A stretch of 10,651 bases of DNA from Nitrosopumilales archaeon CG15_BIG_FIL_POST_REV_8_21_14_020_37_12 (GTDB taxonomy: Archaea; Thermoproteota; Nitrososphaeria; Nitrososphaerales; Nitrosopumilaceae), in assembly GCA_002781805.1 (NCBI GenBank), contig PFFZ01000067.1, positions 1 through 10,651 of the forward strand, written 5' to 3'. The translations under genes and the position numbers were made by a program. Positions 7,454 to 10,651 of this stretch are shown in pieces (the stretch's first letter is position 1; the number at the start of each line of letters is the position of its first letter). A model generated the notes under the pieces. The model was not told where the DNA came from and ran no database searches. It was given only the letters and a program-made list of their open reading frames with translations.

Positions 7454-8854
7454 ATGTCTCAACAAACATTATCTAAAATCAACTCTAGTCTCATTGAAGA
7501 AATATCATCATCAAGAAATGAACCTGAATGGCTAAAGCAGTACCGTAAAGCCTCTTTGTCTGTATATGATACCCTTCCCATTGAAACCTCTCCGCTTTAC
7601 AACAAATACACTGATGCAAAGAAGATGGACCCTGAACAAGTATCATTTTCAACTAAAACTGATGCAACAGTTCCGTCTCTCTTAAAAAGAAGATTGGGTG
7701 AGCTGGAAAACAATACCTGTGTAATTCAAATTGGAACAAACATTCACAAAATCAATGTCACTGATGATATAAAATCAAAAGGAGTCATTATTACTTCAAT
7801 TGCTGATGCCATTCAAAACAATCCAGATCTTGTTAAAAAAGCATTAGATGCATCAAATTCAAATGATGACAAATTCACGGCATTAAACAACGCAGCCTTC
7901 AACTCTGGTATCTTCATACACATTCCAAAACATGTCGTATTGGATACTCCGATTCACTTGGTCTCGTGCTTGTCTGAGGATGGGATTTCCACAATTTCAA
8001 GAAATGTTATTTTTGTAGACGAGAACAGCAAGGCTGTTATAGTTCAGGAATTGTATTCGCCAAAAGCACAAAAACAGCAAGCATATCTTGAATTGCTAAA
8101 TACAACGGTTGCAGCAAATGCACAGCTTGACATTACCACATTACAAATGATGGATCAAACCACCGTTAATTTTTCAACCAGACGAACAGATTTGGCTCAA
8201 GATGCAAAAGTTAATTGGTATTCCGGGCTTTTTGGCTCCTTGCTATCCAGATATAAAATAGAATATTTCCTAAATGGAACCGGCGCATCTGCCAATGACT
8301 CTGAAGTAATTTTTGGAAACAATGAGCAGGACTTTGACATTCAAACAAATGTAAATCATCTCAGTCCTCAAACCGAGGGCAGGGTAGTTGAAAAATCTAT
8401 TCTGAGAAACAAATCAAAATCTCTTTTCAAAGGGATGATTAGAATTAAAGAGAACGCATCAAAATCAAACTCTTTCTTATCTGGACGTTCTATTTTGCTT
8501 GACAAGGATGCAAAATCTGATGCCATTCCTGGTCTTGAGATCTTTACAAATGATGTAAAGGCAACGCATTCTGCATCTGTCGCACAGATTGATGAGGAAC
8601 AGATTTTCTATTTGCAAACAAGATGTCTTTCAAAAGAAGAGGCTGAAAGAACCATTGTTGAGGGATTCTTAGAGCCACTCTCAAGAAAAATGTCATTTCA
8701 AGTAAGAGCATGGATTGCATATCTGATTGAATCAAAATGGGAAGGAAAGGAACTCTCTATCAACACTGATGAAGAACTTGCAAAGTTTGTCGAAGTTGAG
8801 GAGACTCGTTACAATGAAGATTCTGAATTAGAACAGCACTACAAGTATAGGTGA
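7454..8854 (+). CDS. sufD: Fe-S cluster assembly protein SufD
   Basis: SufD is the SufB paralogue that pairs with it in the SufBCD scaffold. It has 466 residues. An N-terminal EPEWLKQYRKASLSVYD parallels the SufB N-terminus, a diverged middle follows, and the shared beta-helix entry reads NSGIFIHIPKHVVLDTPIHL (150-169). The C-terminal part has LFKGMIRIKENASKSNSF, LLDKDAKSDAIPGLEIF, and ATHSASVAQIDEEQIFYLQTR with H372, the counterpart of the functional E. coli SufD histidine H360. It lacks the SufB EGC cysteine and has S373-A374 where SufB has E-A, which separates it from SufB. I see no ribosome binding site in the 24-base gap before ATG 7454. Its TGA stop lies within the binding site and overlapping GTG of the Rieske gene. 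Confidence 0.95.
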   Translation: MSQQTLSKINSSLIEEISSSRNEPEWLKQYRKASLSVYDTLPIETSPLYNKYTDAKKMDPEQVSFSTKTDATVPSLLKRRLGELENNTCVIQIGTNIHKINVTDDIKSKGVIITSIADAIQNNPDLVKKALDASNSNDDKFTALNNAAFNSGIFIHIPKHVVLDTPIHLVSCLSEDGISTISRNVIFVDENSKAVIVQELYSPKAQKQQAYLELLNTTVAANAQLDITTLQMMDQTTVNFSTRRTDLAQDAKVNWYSGLFGSLLSRYKIEYFLNGTGASANDSEVIFGNNEQDFDIQTNVNHLSPQTEGRVVEKSILRNKSKSLFKGMIRIKENASKSNSFLSGRSILLDKDAKSDAIPGLEIFTNDVKATHSASVAQIDEEQIFYLQTRCLSKEEAERTIVEGFLEPLSRKMSFQVRAWIAYLIESKWEGKELSINTDEELAKFVEVEETRYNEDSELEQHYKYR

Positions 8855-8855
8855 T
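8850..8855 (+). promoter_or_regulatory. Ribosome binding site deciding the Rieske TTG start
   Basis: GGTGAT matches the archaeal anti-Shine-Dalgarno sequence exactly and overlaps the sufD TGA. TTG 8860 follows it after four bases, much as at hemC. The alternative GTG at 8851 lies inside this site and would have no binding site of its own, so TTG 8860 is preferred. Confidence 0.6.
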
Positions 8856-8859
8856 TATC

Positions 8860-9168
8860 TTGACAGCATGGATAAAAGCTTGTAATCTGGATCAAGTAAA
8901 AGAGGGACAGCTTTTCGGATTCACTCATAATGACAAAAAAATTCTCATAGCGAATCAAAAAGGAAAAATTCATGCGACTGATTTAATCTGTACACATGCT
9001 GATGCTGATCTTTCAACAGGATTTTTAAGTGATCAAGGAGTTAGATGCCCATTACATCTTTCTGTTTTTGATTTAGAGAATGGCAAACCTCAAAACCTTC
9101 CAGCTGAAATTCCACTCAAAGTATACAATGTTAAAATAGATCAAAATGAGATCTACGTGGAGGTTTAA
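8860..9168 (+). CDS. Soluble Rieske [2Fe-2S] ferredoxin in the suf operon
   Basis: This is a small electron-transfer protein of 102 residues. Both cluster-binding motifs are intact: C44-T-H46 and, after 16 residues, C63-P-L-H66, followed by SVFDLENGKP. It has no membrane helix, so it resembles the cytoplasmic NirD/dioxygenase-type ferredoxins rather than bc1-type Rieske proteins. No oxygenase or nitrite reductase gene is nearby. Its coding start overlaps or directly follows the sufD stop, and sufS begins three bases after its own stop. It is therefore a true member of the suf operon. An electron-supply role in cluster assembly is inferred from context; suf operons of some actinobacteria also hold a Rieske gene. 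GTG 8851 would add three residues. Confidence 0.92.
   Translation: MTAWIKACNLDQVKEGQLFGFTHNDKKILIANQKGKIHATDLICTHADADLSTGFLSDQGVRCPLHLSVFDLENGKPQNLPAEIPLKVYNVKIDQNEIYVEV
9159..9164 (+). promoter_or_regulatory. Ribosome binding site for sufS
   Basis: GGAGGT overlaps the last codons of the Rieske gene and lies seven bases before ATG 9172. It is the most canonical Shine-Dalgarno site in the window, consistent with strong translation of the desulfurase. Confidence 0.65.
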
Positions 9169-9171
9169 AAT

Positions 9172-10416
9172 ATGCAAAGTGCCCAAACATCTTTTGAAAA
9201 CTTGAGAAAAGACTTTCCAATCCTTACACGTAAAGTACGAGACAACAAAACACTCGTCTATCTTGATAATGCATCAACAACCCAAAAACCAAATCAGGTA
9301 ATTGACGCTATTACTGATTATTATCAAAATCATAATGCCAATATTCACAGAGCAGTATATGCATTGGCAGAAGAGGCAACTGAAGCCTTTGAATCAGTAA
9401 GAGACAAAGTTGCAAAATTCATCAATATCAAGCACCGAGAAGAAATAGTCTTTGTTAGGGGGACCACCGAAGCAATTAACCTTGTTGCGTATGCTTGGGG
9501 GCGAGATAATGTCCACGAAGGTGACATTGTAGTTTCTACCGAATATGAACATCATAGTAATATCGTTCCATGGCAATTACTCACACAAGAAAAACATGCC
9601 AAGATAGAGTATATTGGAATGGATGATAATGGTGAATTAATCTTAGATGATCTAGACAAACTACTTGACACAGGAAAAGTCAAACTCGTTGCATTTAGCT
9701 TGATGTCCAATGTGTTGGGAACTATCACAGATGCTGAAAAGATCATTGCAAAATGCAAGGCAAAGGGCGTTTTAACCCTGGTTGATGGGGCACAAGCTGT
9801 TCCTCACATGCAAGTTGATGTTGAGAGGCTGGGATGTGACTTTTTTGCCTTTTCTGGACACAAAATGCTTGGTCCTACTGGCATTGGCGTGTTGTGGGTT
9901 AGAAAATCTGTTCTGGAAACAATGAATCCGTTTCATGGAGGCGGTGATATGATTCGCGAAGTTCACAAATATGAGACAACCTGGAATGATCTTCCATACA
10001 AATTTGAAGCTGGCACTCCAAACATTGCCGATGTTGTTGGTCTTGGGGCTGCAATTGACTATCTTAGTAAAATTGGAATGGATAATGTAAGGCAACATGA
10101 AATCGAATTAACCCAATATGCTATTGAAGAACTATCCAAAGTTAAAGGACTTAAAATCTATGGTACAAAAGACATATCAAAAAGAGGTGGTGTGATCTCT
10201 TTTAATTTTGCAGATGTTCATCCTCATGATGTTGCACAAATTATAGATGAGGAGGGAATTGCTGTAAGATCTGGACATCACTGCGCTCAAGTGTTAATGG
10301 AAAGACTAAATGTTGCTGCGACTTCTAGAGCAAGTTTCTACATATACAATACAAAGTCAGATGTTGATGCATTGATTAATTCATTAAATAAGGTGGCGAG
10401 GTTGTTCAAACTATGA
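9172..10416 (+). CDS. sufS: Cysteine desulfurase SufS (group II, PLP-dependent)
   Basis: SufS removes sulfur from cysteine as an enzyme-bound persulfide, which it passes on for Fe-S assembly. The 414-residue length is standard. Landmarks are YLDNASTTQKP (30-40), NIHRAVYALAEEAT (57-70), FVRGTTEAINLVA (94-106), the cofactor-stacking histidine in EYEHHSNIVPW (124-134), LVDGAQAVPH (203-212), SGHKMLGPTGIGVLW with the PLP lysine K231, and RSGHHCAQ with the catalytic cysteine C371. The motif around that cysteine and the overall layout fit the group II (SufS/CsdA) class rather than IscS/NifS. The stop codon overlaps the next gene's start as ATGA, so the desulfurase and its likely sulfur acceptor are translationally coupled. 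Confidence 0.97.
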   Translation: MQSAQTSFENLRKDFPILTRKVRDNKTLVYLDNASTTQKPNQVIDAITDYYQNHNANIHRAVYALAEEATEAFESVRDKVAKFINIKHREEIVFVRGTTEAINLVAYAWGRDNVHEGDIVVSTEYEHHSNIVPWQLLTQEKHAKIEYIGMDDNGELILDDLDKLLDTGKVKLVAFSLMSNVLGTITDAEKIIAKCKAKGVLTLVDGAQAVPHMQVDVERLGCDFFAFSGHKMLGPTGIGVLWVRKSVLETMNPFHGGGDMIREVHKYETTWNDLPYKFEAGTPNIADVVGLGAAIDYLSKIGMDNVRQHEIELTQYAIEELSKVKGLKIYGTKDISKRGGVISFNFADVHPHDVAQIIDEEGIAVRSGHHCAQVLMERLNVAATSRASFYIYNTKSDVDALINSLNKVARLFKL

Positions 10417-10651
10417 GCAGTAATGCAGACATTTATCATGAAATGATTATTGATTACTCTAGAAACCCTGTCAATTATGGTCACATCGAAAATCCTGATG
10501 TAACATTCCATGATTCCAACCCATTATGTGGTGACAGTATTGACATTGATATGAAAATTGATGATAACACCGTTTCTGACATCAAATTTCATGGGAAAGG
10601 ATGTGCAATATGCATGGCTTGCTCTTCAGTTCTGACTGAAATTACTAAAGG
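10413..10651 (+). CDS. sufU: SufU/IscU-like scaffold or sulfur-acceptor protein, 3' end outside window
   Basis: The 79 visible residues begin MSSNADIYHEMIIDYSRNP and match the IscU/SufU N-terminal domain, which accepts sulfur from SufS or holds a nascent cluster. Conserved ligand positions are C39-G-D41 in NPLCGDSIDID and C64 in FHGKGC. After C64 the chain reads AICMACSS, so C67 and C70 occur where family members often have serine or other small residues. The start overlaps the sufS stop (ATGA), with GAGGT at 10398-10402 as a possible ribosome binding site. The third metal-ligand cysteine would lie beyond the right edge. A SufU-type rather than IscU-type role is inferred from pairing with SufS; the diagnostic SufU insertion cannot be judged from this fragment. 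Confidence 0.9.
   Translation, partial: MSSNADIYHEMIIDYSRNPVNYGHIENPDVTFHDSNPLCGDSIDIDMKIDDNTVSDIKFHGKGCAICMACSSVLTEITK

Noticed and set aside
7454..8854. sufD as a second copy of sufB
   Set aside because: It lacks the SufB EGC cysteine and the HEA motif, and carries the SufD-type HSA histidine, so it is the SufD paralogue.
9772..10098. Minus-strand open frame of 108 codons opposite sufS
   Set aside because: It mirrors the conserved sufS active-site region and has no start signal or protein motif of its own.

Overview
The window reads as ordinary chromosomal DNA of an AT-rich archaeon, most likely an ammonia-oxidising thaumarchaeote (Nitrososphaerota, Nitrosopumilus-like). That assignment is inferred. 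It rests on GGTG/GGAGG ribosome binding sites, TTG/GTG starts overlapping the preceding stop codon, archaeal TATA-like boxes at leaderless spacing, the archaeal-style tetrapyrrole gene set and a secreted PKD/Ig-like repeat protein. All ten genes lie on the + strand. I see no tRNA, rRNA, IS element, integrase or CRISPR array.

Region 1 (1-3704) is a tightly packed tetrapyrrole operon: hemL (5' end cut off by the window edge), hemC, a single-domain uroporphyrinogen-III C-methyltransferase (SUMT) and hemD. Together they cover three steps: glutamate-1-semialdehyde to 5-aminolevulinate, porphobilinogen to hydroxymethylbilane to uroporphyrinogen III, and methylation to precorrin-2. Precorrin-2 is the branch point to siroheme, siroheme-derived heme and cobalamin. 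The first two junctions overlap at stop/start codons and the third is separated by one base.

Region 2 (3705-6028) holds one monocistronic-looking gene with its own TATA-like box. It encodes a secreted acidic protein of about 700 residues made of seven Ig-like/PKD-like repeats of about 90 residues. It ends without a membrane anchor, just inside the linker that would open an eighth repeat. T-rich tracts and a small hairpin bound it on both sides.

Region 3 (6001-10651) is a SUF iron-sulfur cluster assembly operon: sufB, sufD, a small soluble Rieske ferredoxin, sufS and the start of a sufU/iscU-like scaffold gene cut by the right edge. SufS supplies persulfide sulfur, SufU receives or relays it, and SufB-SufD form the assembly scaffold. 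The ATPase SufC, normally part of SufBCD, is not encoded here. The Rieske gene overlaps the sufD stop codon, so it belongs to the operon and may supply electrons for assembly.

I found no clearly new system. The best leads are the Rieske protein inside the SUF operon, two extra cysteines in the SufU-like protein, the absence of sufC, and diversification among the PKD-like repeats: one Cys pair, one repeat without acidic loops, and matching first and last repeats.
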